Assembly: GCF_026151205.1 (NCBI RefSeq)
Contig: NC_087075.1
Location: 1,052,501-1,116,500 of the forward strand
Direction of reading: 5' to 3'
Origin: Bolinopsis microptera
Taxonomy: Eukaryota; Ctenophora; Tentaculata; Lobata; Bolinopsidae
Length of the DNA: 64,000 bases
Shown here: positions 28,688-39,615 of the stretch, piece by piece
Layout: each line of letters begins with the position of its first letter
Position numbering within the stretch: the stretch's first letter is position 1
Made by a program: the position numbers and the translations under genes
Notes under the pieces: generated by a model
Told to the model about the DNA's origin: nothing
Seen by the model: the letters and a program-made list of their open reading frames with translations, nothing else
The model's database searches: none

Positions 28688-30421
28688 AGGTACACAGCTG
28701 ATTACCTAGCAACACAGAAAACTAAATCTGTGCGATACCAGTGCACTGTTTTTATAAGGTATCTAGTTTCTTGCTCATCAATAGAGGACTGGGGTATTGG
28801 TGGTGCTCGAACTCATGTGCTTTCTCCTAAAATGGTATAATTAACACATCTAGATCTAGGAGGCACTGTCATTGCAATTGTGACTACATATTATATTGTA
28901 ACTTTGAAAATGCATATTTGATAAATCCACCATTACCTAACAAAACCAGCAGAAATGTATTTTTAACAGGCGAACAATTGATTTTATTGCCTTAACATAT
29001 TTTGTGAAAAAAATGCAGCAATTATGCCTTCCCCTAAATACAAGACTTCTGAACAACAATAATAATCGTGTTTAGGCGTTTTCGAAAACAATCTACTATA
29101 TACAATTATTCAATTCTACATAATATCATGATTAAATTTCAGCATATATAAATTGTGATATTATGCAAGAGTCCGATGATTTATTGGATCGTTATATAAT
29201 TGCGGAACCTAAAGTGAATTTTGTTCAAAGTTCAAACTTAATTATATAAATAAGATTTAAACAATCTGCAATTTTTAGGGTCAATTTTATGGCACGGTGT
29301 TTATTTTTCTACTTATGGCATCACATTTTTAGGTATTAGAATCGACTTCGCTGTCTGGATCATTTTCATGGGTTCAGATTATTTTACATAGTTTTCACTT
29401 TCAGGCCTGCCAAAAACAGTAACGTTCAAACAAATCAATGGAAACAGATAACTACCAGAAAAGCTAAGTAAATATTGTGAATATAACAAAATCAATACTG
29501 TGCAGTACGAACAAATAAATATGAAGATTATAAACATTAAACTTGAACACTATTTTTAGGTAGTTTCACTTTTAAACTATCATAAGACACAACTATCATT
29601 AATAATTGAACTTTACAATTCTCGATTGAACAACTTATCCTAGTAGTTAGACAAGTTCAATTCTTAAAAACAAACTAAATTATAGAAAAATTGAAAGAAA
29701 CAATCCCACTATTTGTAATTGCTAACGAATTGTTATGAATTCTAGTCTGATGAGTAAATTGATCAATTGATTTGAGAAAAACAACAAGAAACAGCACAGC
29801 TAAACGTGACTACTAGTAATAGTATAAGTATAGTTACCATAGTTACACCACTATTTATTAGTTTATCTTAGTTTATCCCAGCCAGATTTAAATGAATTAA
29901 AAGAGAAAGGGGAACTTTTCATGTGTTCATTTTCTCAGCTTTTGTTTAAAAATGAAAAGAAAACTTTGTAGACAATTGAAATTATGTAAGCCATTTGAAA
30001 ATAAATAAAAAGCAGTTCAAAAAAGCGTTATTACGTATCTCGTGATAATGCTTTTTATCTATCTTCTTCCTGAAAAGCTGAAATGTGAGTAAAAAAATCA
30101 AATTTATTTCTTAATTGTGATAAAGTTATTAAACAATCATTCTGAAAAACTCCTCGGGGAAAATTCTTAAGTTTCAATCATCAACAATTCAGTTCAACTA
30201 TGTATTCAAGATTATATGTACATCTAACTCTTCAAACAAATCTGAGACTTTGAACTCTGGAAATCAATAATTTTAAATCACACGATGATTTAAATAGGGG
30301 ATAATGCTATGAAAATTTAATACCTTTGAAGTATCAAACTGATGTTGCACTGTGAAGTCATTGAAAAAACAAGTCTATACTAAAAATAACATTTAACACT
30401 TCCATCTCCAATGAAACTCAT
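28688..30421. other. Intergenic region between the GRINA-like and BTB genes
   Basis: About 1.7 kb of unique AT-rich sequence without arrays. It should contain the 3' UTR of the GRINA-like gene (a TTTATT, minus-strand AATAAA, lies at 30103-30108) and the BTB promoter. Confidence 0.5.
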
Positions 30422-31432
30422 TCACTCATTACCCAAGATAGATAAGAGATAGAGGAAGATCTGGATAACATCAATGTAGATAGTGAGGGCCCCGAACACG
30501 TACTCCTCCTCCGTCAGCTCGTACTTCCTCCCCCCAATCAGCATCTGAGTATCGTACACAAGGAACATACTGAAGATCAGCACTCCAATACATCCGTACA
30601 CCACCTGGAGCACCCGACTGTGGAAGAAGATCATGAAGAAGCCGAAGCAGATGAAGACCATGAAGATAGCGAAAATGTAGGCTCCCTTGCTGGTGAAGTC
30701 CACCTTGGTCTGGCAAGCAAACAAAGTGAGACCCAGTGTAATTATGCAGGTGGAGCCCGCGGCGATGAGAACTGCATCAACGCGGTAGTAGAGGGTAATA
30801 CACCCCACAAACCCTGACATAGCCAGAGTGAAGATGAAGAGCAGGATAATATTGAGGGGGTGTTTCCTCCTCACACTATCACAGCACACTAGCACTATCT
30901 CAATCACAATAAAGACAACCAGACACACCCACATTGATATGAACACCTTCTGAGAGGTTCCCGCGTCCCAGTTCTCACGGAGGTTCCCCACAAACTTCTG
31001 CATGAGGAGTATGGTTGCTACAGTAACTCCGAACTGCATGCACAGGATGATGTAGACCTTCCTGATGAAACCTCGTCTGATGTCAGGATCAGATAGTCCT
31101 CGGTTACCTACCCGGATCATATCATCATCTGTATTACCTGAACTATATCCCACATCTACTGCTACATGGTCCTTCCCTGCTTGAGGAGCAGGGTAGGAGC
31201 CTCCTGTAGGAGGGTAGGCGGGACCAGGAGGGGCGTATTGCGGAGGGTAGGCAGCTTGCTGGGGTGGGTAGGCGGCTCCTTGAGGGGGGTACAGAGCTGC
31301 TTGAGGGGGGTAGGCGCCACCCTGGGGTGGGTAGGCACCTGCCTGGGGTGGGTAACCACCTGCCTGGGGTGGGTAACCACCATAACTAGCATCATAAGTA
31401 GGAGGTGGTGGATCTTTGCTCGAATAGTCCAT
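30422..31432 (-). CDS. GRINA: Lifeguard/GRINA-type TMBIM protein, copy 1 (336 aa)
   Basis: Multi-pass membrane protein of the Bax-inhibitor-1 (TMBIM) superfamily. Family members sit in ER, Golgi or plasma membrane and modulate calcium leak and cell death. Residues 1-90 are a cytosolic Pro/Gln/Tyr tail with seven or more YPPQ repeats. DIRRGFIRKVY (about 117-127) precedes seven hydrophobic helices, and the family signature YDTQ and the final helix EYVFGALTIYIDVIQIF are intact. The reading frame extends 13 codons further upstream, but MDYSSKDPPP is preferred: an AG preceded by TATTTT lies 10 bases before this ATG, so the upstream codons are probably intron or outron. No intron interrupts the coding region. 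A paralogue lies 7 kb away beyond VPS41 and PDZD8. Confidence 0.95.
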   Translation of the reverse strand: MDYSSKDPPPPTYDASYGGYPPQAGGYPPQAGAYPPQGGAYPPQAALYPPQGAAYPPQQAAYPPQYAPPGPAYPPTGGSYPAPQAGKDHVAVDVGYSSGNTDDDMIRVGNRGLSDPDIRRGFIRKVYIILCMQFGVTVATILLMQKFVGNLRENWDAGTSQKVFISMWVCLVVFIVIEIVLVCCDSVRRKHPLNIILLFIFTLAMSGFVGCITLYYRVDAVLIAAGSTCIITLGLTLFACQTKVDFTSKGAYIFAIFMVFICFGFFMIFFHSRVLQVVYGCIGVLIFSMFLVYDTQMLIGGRKYELTEEEYVFGALTIYIDVIQIFLYLLSILGNE

Positions 31433-31442
31433 CACTAGGTAC

Positions 31443-32104
31443 CTAAAATATCCGAGGGTCATTAATAACACTTTTTAAAATCAAACATAACCATTACATC
31501 CGAAACATTTCTCAGGGCTAACACATAATAATTAGTAGGATATATTTACTAGAGAATATATCCTATAATAATATGAAACAGAGAATTAAAACTGAAACAG
31601 AAAAGACTAAGAAAGAGATGTTACGGTTAATGGTATGCTTACTGCTTTATAGAATTATACACGTTAAATAGGAACACAGAAAATGAGAATGCTGGAACGT
31701 ATAACAAAGTCAAAATTTATTATCAATCAAAACACAAAACAAAGAAAATAATTTACATCTCACTGAGAATAACTCCATTAGTTGCCCCCCCCCCCCCCCC
31801 CCCCAATTAGTTAATTGATATGATTTCCAATTACTGGTAAACTCAGCGGCTGCAAAATACAAATTCAATTTTAAGCTTGTCGACAATGAATGTTGAACAG
31901 TATAATTTTCTTCTAACTCGAATGCCATGCAGAATAGGTCTTGTATCGCACGTTACTGATTTAGATAAGAGACCGATAGTGGCGTGATTTACTGGCGATA
32001 GAAAGTGTAAAACTGTTAACTTTAAAATTAACAATCAAATCCTTATCGCTCAACATTATGTAGTATCTACATTTATGTGAATCGAATAATCATTTTCTTT
32101 ATCA
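31443..32104. other. Intergenic region VPS41 to GRINA-like copy 1
   Basis: Unique AT-rich sequence with one poly-C run (about 31787-31804). No further gene is seen. Confidence 0.5.
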
Positions 32105-32110
32105 TTTATT
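32105..32110 (-). terminator. Candidate polyadenylation signal of VPS41
   Basis: TTTATT on plus (AATAAA on minus), about 77 bases after the VPS41 stop codon. Confidence 0.55.
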
Positions 32111-32186
32111 CAGCCTGAAAAACAATATAAACATTAATAAAAATCTTTGATATAATTAAACTTTAAATCCAATCTCTTAATTCACA

Positions 32187-34790
32187 TTATTTGCGACAAG
32201 AAATACAATAATTCTTCCCCAACCGTTCAAGACACGGTTCATTATGAAAGACGTGCCCGCAGAAGAAGACAGTAACATCGCTACTCTCCCTATCTGATAT
32301 AACCATGTTCTTACAGATCTGACAGTTACTTTCCTCATCAACATGCGCGCCCCTCCGAGCTAATCCCCGCATCTTCCTAGATAAACTAACTGTATCATTA
32401 ACAAACACCCTCTTACACCCTTCATTGAGGTGAATCTGCAACTTGTAATCACACAGTATCTTCACCAGGCTGTCTCTCAGACCATCTATCTTCTGTCCGT
32501 TCGGTATCTTAGCTATCAGATCCTTTGGGTTAATGTGAGTTCCAATGTTCTGTAGTAGACCCGTGATATAAGAAGATTTGTTACTCTCAGTAGCTTTCTT
32601 TAGTAAATTATCCCACAACTCCTTGTCGTCCTGTTCCTTACAGAACTCAATAGCTGCAGTGATATCCCCTATCTCATCCACCAGCAGCGAGAGGGCCTGT
32701 ATTGGTCTCCCCATCTGGGTCAGCAGATAAACCTGTGCCTCATAAAGTTTCCTCTTCTCGCATATCTCGTACGCTTTATCTATAGGATAAGAAGTGCTTT
32801 CCCTTAGGAAGCGCATTAATCTACTCTTACCTTGAGAGGTGTCGTATTCAGCGTACAGTCCTATCATATCCTCATGGTATTCAAACCCTATCTCTGGATC
32901 CATCTGGAACAGACTATCCAGATACTTGTAGAGGAGCTTGGTCCGTCTGGCTACTTCTGAAGACTTGGTTTTCTTGTCTCTCTTCTTGAGGTCCTCTACA
33001 ACCATACTGACTGGGATTTTGTCAGTGTTGTTGATGTACAGGTCAATAGCTTTCTCTTCGTTTAACGTGAGTAATCTTAAGATTTTGTCGTCACCTTCAA
33101 GTGAGGCGAACAGGTTATATCTATCTATCAAGGCGAAAGCTTTAGGATCTGAGAGTTTGATGTAGAGATAGAGAGAATTAACAAAGTCTTCTTGGTACTC
33201 GTAGAGTAAACCCAGACATTTCAATAACGATAGGTTATCAGCTGGGCTTAGCTTTATTTCTGATAACATTTTCTTCAGGTAATTGATAACGGCTTGTTGT
33301 CCGTAAATCTCAGGGGGCCACAGTCGAACAAATTTGTCAAACAACTCAAATTCGTGAGCGTTGAGGAATGATGAAAGTGCGAGTTCGTAAGCCCATGGTT
33401 TTAGGACTGGTTTCTTGGTAGGAATGTAAGGACAGAGGACGGTGAGTTTCTTGCAGTTAGTGAATGCCATGATCTCCTGTTGCCACGCCTCCCCATCACC
33501 TTGTAATATTGAGCTGCACGCTTCAGCACATTTCTCAAACTGACCTACACTCCGCAAATGTGCCAGGTACTTCTGTCCCACTGATTTAAAAGTGTGTTTT
33601 CTCAACTGGCTCTCATGAACACGAACCACTTCAAGCGCTTCGTCAAACCTGAGTCTATCTTTCAACCACTCAACTTTATCATCCATATCCCTCGGTTTAG
33701 CTAGTACCAAATCAGTTGGAGCACAAATATAAACAAAATGGTCATAAGTCAAAACGGACATGTTGTAGTCATTAGGTCCGCAAGTCTCGTATCCTTTAAT
33801 TGACAACTCCTCTAAAGACAGCTCCTCACCATTAAAACTAGTTATTCTAATACAAGGTCGGACAGGCTGACCGTTCTCTGGTGCTCGGTACCCCAGAGAT
33901 ATTATCTTGTCATCAGGTTGTGGTCCAATCCCTGACACATAGTGATCAAGGTATATAATGTTCATGACCTCCACATAGAATGGCGGCAGGTCCTGGGAGT
34001 CAGCAGAAGTTCTTGGTCTAACTTGACATATTTTAATGGTGTTAGCCCATCCTACCAGCAGTGTGACTCCGTTATACCAACAGAGGTGACACTGATAGTC
34101 TGCTGGGGAGGGGGACTTAGGGTCCCTCGCTATCTTCGTTATTAGCTTCCTGCTATTAGTATCAAATATTTTAACACCCATATCATTAGCCCAAGCAATG
34201 AAAGTTTTCTTCCAGCTCACCTTCCAAATGGGACCTTCCCCAGCGTGTAGAACACTTCTCTTCACCCCAAAGAAGCCCTTCTCATTGAACATGAGCCTAT
34301 CAGTCCCCACTACGTAGTGCCCTTGTGTGGCAAAGTCAGGACCCAGCTCTACTGAGTATACTGCAGCTCTGAAGGACTCAGAGGAGTCCCTTTCAGAAGA
34401 CTCCTTGTAGAGTCCCTTGATTATAACGTTAGGATCGTGTCGTGAACACGAGGCAATGTACTCCCCAGTAGAATCTATTGAAATACAGGTAACCGGCCCC
34501 TTGTGAGCGTTTATCTGCCTGATGATGTTCCCACTGTGATCAAGTAGGAACACCTGCCCGTGCACATCACCCAAAACTATAAACTTTTCATGAACAGAGA
34601 TGATCGAGATCTTAGTGTTGGGAAATATCCGGTCCCTTAGATCGGATTTGATTGAGCGCTCGTATTTGAGGCTCGGTTCAACCTCTTCCTCGTCATCTTC
34701 CTCTTCGGATGATGCTTCCAGGTCCTCGACTTGTTCCAAAGCTACTTCAACATCAGCTACTTCAACATCAGCTACTTCAACATCAGCCAT
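32187..34790 (-). CDS. VPS41: VPS41, HOPS complex subunit (867 aa)
   Basis: Effector subunit of the HOPS tethering complex, which binds Rab7-type GTPases and promotes fusion of late endosomes, lysosomes and AP-3 vesicles. An acidic N-terminus (residues 1-45) contains three tandem copies of ADVEV. A WD40-like beta-propeller follows (about 45-350; WANDMGVKIFD and HLCWYNGVTLLVGWANTIKICQV match the family). Then comes an alpha-solenoid with the clathrin heavy-chain repeat (ITGLLQNIGTHINPKDLI and LRDSLVKILCDYKLQI are near-identical to animal VPS41). The RING-H2 end carries C823, C826, C844, H846, H849, C853, C862, C865. Length matches the family (human 854). The frame is open 11 codons further upstream, but MADVEV aligns with the family start, and an AG lies 8 bases before it. 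The coding region has no intron, unlike vertebrate VPS41. Confidence 0.97.
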   Translation of the reverse strand: MADVEVADVEVADVEVALEQVEDLEASSEEEDDEEEVEPSLKYERSIKSDLRDRIFPNTKISIISVHEKFIVLGDVHGQVFLLDHSGNIIRQINAHKGPVTCISIDSTGEYIASCSRHDPNVIIKGLYKESSERDSSESFRAAVYSVELGPDFATQGHYVVGTDRLMFNEKGFFGVKRSVLHAGEGPIWKVSWKKTFIAWANDMGVKIFDTNSRKLITKIARDPKSPSPADYQCHLCWYNGVTLLVGWANTIKICQVRPRTSADSQDLPPFYVEVMNIIYLDHYVSGIGPQPDDKIISLGYRAPENGQPVRPCIRITSFNGEELSLEELSIKGYETCGPNDYNMSVLTYDHFVYICAPTDLVLAKPRDMDDKVEWLKDRLRFDEALEVVRVHESQLRKHTFKSVGQKYLAHLRSVGQFEKCAEACSSILQGDGEAWQQEIMAFTNCKKLTVLCPYIPTKKPVLKPWAYELALSSFLNAHEFELFDKFVRLWPPEIYGQQAVINYLKKMLSEIKLSPADNLSLLKCLGLLYEYQEDFVNSLYLYIKLSDPKAFALIDRYNLFASLEGDDKILRLLTLNEEKAIDLYINNTDKIPVSMVVEDLKKRDKKTKSSEVARRTKLLYKYLDSLFQMDPEIGFEYHEDMIGLYAEYDTSQGKSRLMRFLRESTSYPIDKAYEICEKRKLYEAQVYLLTQMGRPIQALSLLVDEIGDITAAIEFCKEQDDKELWDNLLKKATESNKSSYITGLLQNIGTHINPKDLIAKIPNGQKIDGLRDSLVKILCDYKLQIHLNEGCKRVFVNDTVSLSRKMRGLARRGAHVDEESNCQICKNMVISDRESSDVTVFFCGHVFHNEPCLERLGKNYCISCRK

Positions 34791-34800
34791 GAGAGCTACT

Positions 34801-35358
34801 GGAGGGGTTGATATAATTAACAAACTAATTTAGCCTTTATATAATACAGTAAAACCCCAATTTAACGCTGAGTTTTCGGGAAAGGCTGCAATTAATCCGG
34901 ATGTAGGGTTTTATTGTAAACTGGCAAGCTGGATATCACAACATAATTTTATAATATGGTATTTATTATTCAATGTGTTTTATACTTAATTGAATAAATT
35001 TGACGAAAAATAAAAAAATGTCAGCTCTGAAAACTTAATATCAGGTTTACATCATTATAATTCATATCATTACATTAATTTATTGTCACCACTATAAAAA
35101 AAGTATATCTTAAAAATTAAAATCACATAAAAACATCTAAAACACATCATCACCATATAACGTAAAATCTGAAAATTACAAAAAATAAACTTGACTTTTT
35201 TAAACATAAGCATTTACCTCTAAAATATGAACAACTATTTTTAGGTTTACCATACAAAATTGTGCATAAGCAGTAAGCACCAAGCATTATGAAAAGCGCC
35301 ACCATCACAATTATGAAGACAAACCAATTTAAGCTAAATCAAAAATATTCATTGAGCT
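34801..35358. other. Intergenic region PDZD8 to VPS41
   Basis: About 560 bases of AT-rich unique sequence; presumably the VPS41 promoter and the PDZD8 3' end. Confidence 0.5.
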
Positions 35359-35364
35359 TTTATT
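35359..35364 (-). terminator. Candidate polyadenylation signal of PDZD8
   Basis: TTTATT on plus (AATAAA on minus), about 55 bases after the PDZD8 stop codon. Confidence 0.5.
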
Positions 35365-35416
35365 TTGATAAGTTCAAATCTAAAGAAAATCAAAATTAAA
35401 TCAACCACAAAGTGAA

Positions 35417-37801
35417 TTATAAAACAATTGATAATTCACTGTCACAGGTGAGTTGCTCCTTGAGGTTTGTCAAGTTCTTAATACTTTCCCCGTTCTGTAC
35501 CAGTTGCTCCCGTATTGCTGCTGGGACACTTGAACAGCGAGACTTCGCTCCTATTAGAGCTTTCCTCAGGGCAATCTGTTCTTTCAGTTTGTTTCCAATA
35601 TCATGCAACTTCTCATCAAAAACAGCTGCTTTCTTCTCCGATCCTTTAAGAAAAGTAAAGGAACTTGAACTGGACTCTGCAGTGCTTCTTCCAGATTGGA
35701 CACTAAATGATCTACTACGTAGAACTGGGGTAGTAGGATTATCTGGTCTTCTATTCACTGAGACACTGCGTCTGGGGGGAGGTGTTGGATCTGAATTCAA
35801 GCACTGTTCGTGGCGTATATTTCCGCACATAGAGCAGATGTAAGCCGTCTTGTGAACCACAACTTTGGAGCACACATCACATTTCTCTTCTCTTTCAACC
35901 TGGCCAACTACAAAGGAGTGCTCACAGGAGCTGCTATCAGTAGAACAGTAAGTCAGCTGTAGCTTAACTTCTCCAGCAATACACGCCATCTTGGGGAGGA
36001 CCTGAGGTAGGGATCCCACACTGGGAACTATATTTTCCTGCCACTTCAAATCACTGGGTAGAGACAGCATCAAGGATTCGTTGTAAGAGTTACTAGAGGT
36101 TGATATGCATTGTAACACTAGATCAGCCAAGCTAACATTACAGAATCCTACTAATACAGGATTAGTAGGCCACCTGGTTGGGGGTTCTTCTTTCCAAAGG
36201 CACACTGTCAAGTACTGGTGTGCTTCCTGCATCTTTAACAGGAAGTACTCGTCCCAGAATGGAGTTATGGACATGGAACAGTACTGGGTCCTGAGAAGAC
36301 TCTCAGAATTATTGCGACAAGGCTCAGAAACATTTTCACTAGAAGAAGGTTTAACAGTATCAGTGACAGGGGTCTCCTTATCAGACAACTCCTCGTCCTC
36401 CATCTCCAGCTCCTTTAGTATCATGAACTCTTCATCCTCTACAAATGTAGCGCCTTTAACAGCATCAGTTTCAAAAGCTGCCATGTCTTGCGAAGCTTCG
36501 CCTGATGTGAATATCTTATTCCATTTGATCAAGGGTCTTCTAAGGGACAGTTTAGCTCTATTAGCTGATAAAGATGCAGCAAGAGCAGCTTTAAAGCTAG
36601 ATGCTTTCTTGTTGTTGATAGCTGTGATAACATCACCCTGTCTGATGTTACTGTCTGCAGCCGGTGAGTTTCTTTGCACATCTGCAACCACAACCTTGGG
36701 AGTCTGCCCCTTCTCCAGCTCCCCATCAACGTTGAAGGTTATCCCTATTCCGTCGTTAGCATTTGGAATAACAGCATCAAACGAAATGCTCTGTTTCAGG
36801 GGGCAACATTCAGCATCCCACATCTTTGCTCCCAGTGATACAGTGCAATAAAACCACCCTTTCTTAGTGCTGTTTGTCTTTACTACTCTGTTTGCGCTGA
36901 TCAACTTTACGATCAGTTTTCCTTGAGCCAACGGTTCTCTACAAATAAAGAACTGTTTTTCTGGGGGTAAGGAAATGTAGGGTTCTTTGAACAGAGGAGA
37001 ATACCTACGCTTGTAGTTGGGTTTTGTGTGCTTTTTCCTGACTATGTGCTTCAAAACAGATGTAACAACTTTAGTGAATTTAGGCAAGCTCCGTTTTTGA
37101 AAAGCACTGATAACATTGAACTCAACTTCAGGCTCCGTATTAAAGCAGAAGCCCCAATGTGTTTGAGGCTCCCTATTAAATATGAATATAAGCTTACCAA
37201 TCAACCTTGTTACTTCAACACTGATATACATGTTTTTACCCATGAATGTAGTTGCCTGGAGGGCTAGTTTGCCACATCCTTTATAGTCCACATCCACTGA
37301 TATGTGCAATTTTCTGAATAACTTAGTCTCCTCACACATCTTTAGTTTACTAATATAAATGTTGCTGATTTTTGGTGGTGAAGTGCCAGCAGAGAAATTG
37401 TGCACACTTAAAGTTTTGATAATTCTGGATTTCAACTTGCTGGTGAGGACATCACTGATTTCACTGTTGATTCTAGACAGAACTTGAGCTCTGATTTTAG
37501 TGTCTTCTCTGAGTTCTTGAAACATAAATAACATAACAACATTGAGGAAAGAAGCTGTGCTCTTTCCCACAGCAGGCGAGGATTTGTTAATTGAACCACT
37601 GTTTATATTTCCTAATATCGTGTTAATGTGATCCCAGTCGGGGGATAATTTAGCTTCGCCCGGAGGGCTGGACTCTTCTTGCTTGGAAAACCACAGGTGA
37701 AAGATAAGGGCTTCAATAGCAAGAACTGTAATGATGCCGGCCAGGTAAGTTAAACATAGCAGTATCATTATACCCGGCTTCCTGAATTGGCTGAAGTTCA
37801 T
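35417..37801 (-). CDS. PDZD8: PDZD8-like ER membrane lipid-transfer protein (794 aa)
   Basis: Tethers the ER to late endosomes/lysosomes and mitochondria and moves lipids through an SMP domain; the role is known for animal PDZD8. Order seen: N-terminal membrane anchor (about 9-38); SMP domain (about 85-265) with LFMFQELRED, VEVTRLIGKLIFIFNREPQT and VRKKHTKPNYKRRYSP, all close to PDZD8; a C2-like strand region (about 290-345); PDZ (about 350-420; NSPAADSNIRQGDVITAINN); a second C2-like region (about 508-618); a C1 zinc finger (about 627-669; HSF then CDVC, CSMC, HEQC); and a C-terminal helical stretch (about 720-785). It is shorter than vertebrate PDZD8 (about 1150 aa), mainly because the linker between PDZ and the second C2 region is short. 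The coding region is intronless. The ATG chosen is the first in frame and directly precedes the anchor. Confidence 0.95.
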   Translation of the reverse strand: MNFSQFRKPGIMILLCLTYLAGIITVLAIEALIFHLWFSKQEESSPPGEAKLSPDWDHINTILGNINSGSINKSSPAVGKSTASFLNVVMLFMFQELREDTKIRAQVLSRINSEISDVLTSKLKSRIIKTLSVHNFSAGTSPPKISNIYISKLKMCEETKLFRKLHISVDVDYKGCGKLALQATTFMGKNMYISVEVTRLIGKLIFIFNREPQTHWGFCFNTEPEVEFNVISAFQKRSLPKFTKVVTSVLKHIVRKKHTKPNYKRRYSPLFKEPYISLPPEKQFFICREPLAQGKLIVKLISANRVVKTNSTKKGWFYCTVSLGAKMWDAECCPLKQSISFDAVIPNANDGIGITFNVDGELEKGQTPKVVVADVQRNSPAADSNIRQGDVITAINNKKASSFKAALAASLSANRAKLSLRRPLIKWNKIFTSGEASQDMAAFETDAVKGATFVEDEEFMILKELEMEDEELSDKETPVTDTVKPSSSENVSEPCRNNSESLLRTQYCSMSITPFWDEYFLLKMQEAHQYLTVCLWKEEPPTRWPTNPVLVGFCNVSLADLVLQCISTSSNSYNESLMLSLPSDLKWQENIVPSVGSLPQVLPKMACIAGEVKLQLTYCSTDSSSCEHSFVVGQVEREEKCDVCSKVVVHKTAYICSMCGNIRHEQCLNSDPTPPPRRSVSVNRRPDNPTTPVLRSRSFSVQSGRSTAESSSSSFTFLKGSEKKAAVFDEKLHDIGNKLKEQIALRKALIGAKSRCSSVPAAIREQLVQNGESIKNLTNLKEQLTCDSELSIVL

Positions 37802-38694
37802 TTACAAGTTTCATAAACTATTAAATGATTACCTGTATACAGGCATTTATGTCAACATTGCAAGTTGAATCTAAAGCAATACTACATAATTTTGAGTCAC
37901 TGATATTGATCAAAGAAACAACTTTTCAAACACAATAACTACTTAAGCATTGAATTATTCTTTTTGTTTTTCATCATGGTAGTAAAATTGCAAAGATATC
38001 CAGTAATTTGTAATTTTAAAAGTAAGTTTAATTAATTACATCACACTTCAACAATTATCATTTAGACTAAAAAACAATCATGCAAATTGGCATCTATAAT
38101 AGCAAATTGTATGATACATGCATTTAATGAGGTGTATTAACTAAACCCTTTTTATATTTTTTTTCAAAACCTCAAACAATAATTTACGTACTTCCTTTTC
38201 AATTTGATCATAAATTAAAATCTCCACCGAAAATATCTGAAAAGCTATGCTGGTATTGACATTAGATAAAATAAACACAAGTAGTGAGTAGTAGCGCTAT
38301 GAAACAAAAACTCTATAAACTAATGCACATTGAAATGTATCATGAAATGTATCCCCATATTTGAAACAAGTGAAGCAACTATTATTCATAATTAATGAGC
38401 TCTTTTTGTGATAAATATAGAGTGTTACAATGAAAATGTCACAATTTAATGGAATGCCCTTGACCATAAATTAAGCACTTCAAATAATGGTTAATATGGA
38501 GTGTAAAGCTGAACCTGAAAAAATCAGATCTTATGCCAGGTATCATTTCTCCTTGAATACGTACATCAACTAGTTTCAAGTACCATAAACTTAGAGTTGT
38601 GAAAATATCTTTTGATTTAAAAAATAGAGTAATTGGAGTCACTCGTAATCATTATAAGAAAATATCACACTGTCAGAAAGGAAGAAAAATGTTC
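37802..38694. other. Intergenic region GRINA-like copy 2 to PDZD8
   Basis: About 0.9 kb of unique AT-rich sequence. No arrays and no additional gene are recognised. Confidence 0.5.
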
Positions 38695-39615
38695 TTATCT
38701 CCTTCCGAAGAGTTCAAGAAGGTAAAGGAATATTTGGATAACGTCGATGTAGATGGTGAGTGCCCCAAAGACATACTCCTCTTCACTCAGCTGGTACTTC
38801 TTTCCTCCCACAAGCAGTTGTGTATCATAGACAAGATACATGCTGAAAATCAGCACACCCAGACAAGCATACACGATATTTGCTGTATTGCTTCGGAAAA
38901 TTGCTGCAAAGAAGCCAAATATCATGAAGCAAACAAGAACGACAAAGAGATAAGGCCCCATTCCAGTGAAATCAAACTTTGTTTGGAAAGAGAAAATGGT
39001 GAGAGCTAACACAATCAGGGCTGTGGCGCCAGCAGCAGTCAAGACAGCTTGCGGCTCGTATGTGGATGCAATTATGCCCACAAAGAGTGACATTGAGCAG
39101 GTGAAGATAAAGAGGACCACCAGATTAACAGGGTGCTTCCTTCTCACACCTTCACAGCAAATCAGAGCAATTTCAGTAACAATCAATACGGCTAGGTTTG
39201 CCCACATTACAGCATTTCCAGCAGGGGTTATGGCCCATGCTTTGGCACTATCACTGTAACAGAAAAATATTGTGAAAATGGTAGTGATAGCAAATTGGAT
39301 GGACAGAATTCCGTACACTTTACGGATGAATCCACGTCTAACATCAGCATCTCCAAATCTCCCCGATTGAATCAGATAATCATCTTGTTCACTGCCATGA
39401 CCAGCTTCAAGTCCATCATTAGCATTATAGTACCCTCCCTGAGCTGCAGGTGCCTGGTATCCCTGGGGAGGGTAACCTTGCTGAGGAGGATAACCTTGTT
39501 GAGGAGGGTAACCTTGCTGAGGAGGATAACCTTGCTGAGGAGGATAACCTTGCTGAGGAGGGTATCCTGTATTGTAAGGCGGAGGAGCACCTTGCCCTTT
39601 CTCGAAATCAGCCAT
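38695..39615 (-). CDS. GRINA: Lifeguard/GRINA-type TMBIM protein, copy 2 (306 aa)
   Basis: Second TMBIM family member, 30 residues shorter than the copy at 30422-31432. Residues 17-52 consist of GYPPQQ repeated five times plus GYPPQ, encoded by near-perfect 18-bp DNA repeats. DVRRGFIRKVYGIL (91-104) leads into seven hydrophobic helices. YDTQ and EEYVFGALTIYIDVIQIFLYLL at the C-terminus are shared almost exactly with copy 1, so the two are paralogues. An AG preceded by CCTTTT lies 4 bases before the ATG, as in copy 1, which suggests a 5' UTR intron or a trans-splice acceptor. No coding intron. Probable membrane: ER/Golgi, by family. Confidence 0.95.
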   Translation of the reverse strand: MADFEKGQGAPPPYNTGYPPQQGYPPQQGYPPQQGYPPQQGYPPQQGYPPQGYQAPAAQGGYYNANDGLEAGHGSEQDDYLIQSGRFGDADVRRGFIRKVYGILSIQFAITTIFTIFFCYSDSAKAWAITPAGNAVMWANLAVLIVTEIALICCEGVRRKHPVNLVVLFIFTCSMSLFVGIIASTYEPQAVLTAAGATALIVLALTIFSFQTKFDFTGMGPYLFVVLVCFMIFGFFAAIFRSNTANIVYACLGVLIFSMYLVYDTQLLVGGKKYQLSEEEYVFGALTIYIDVIQIFLYLLELFGRR

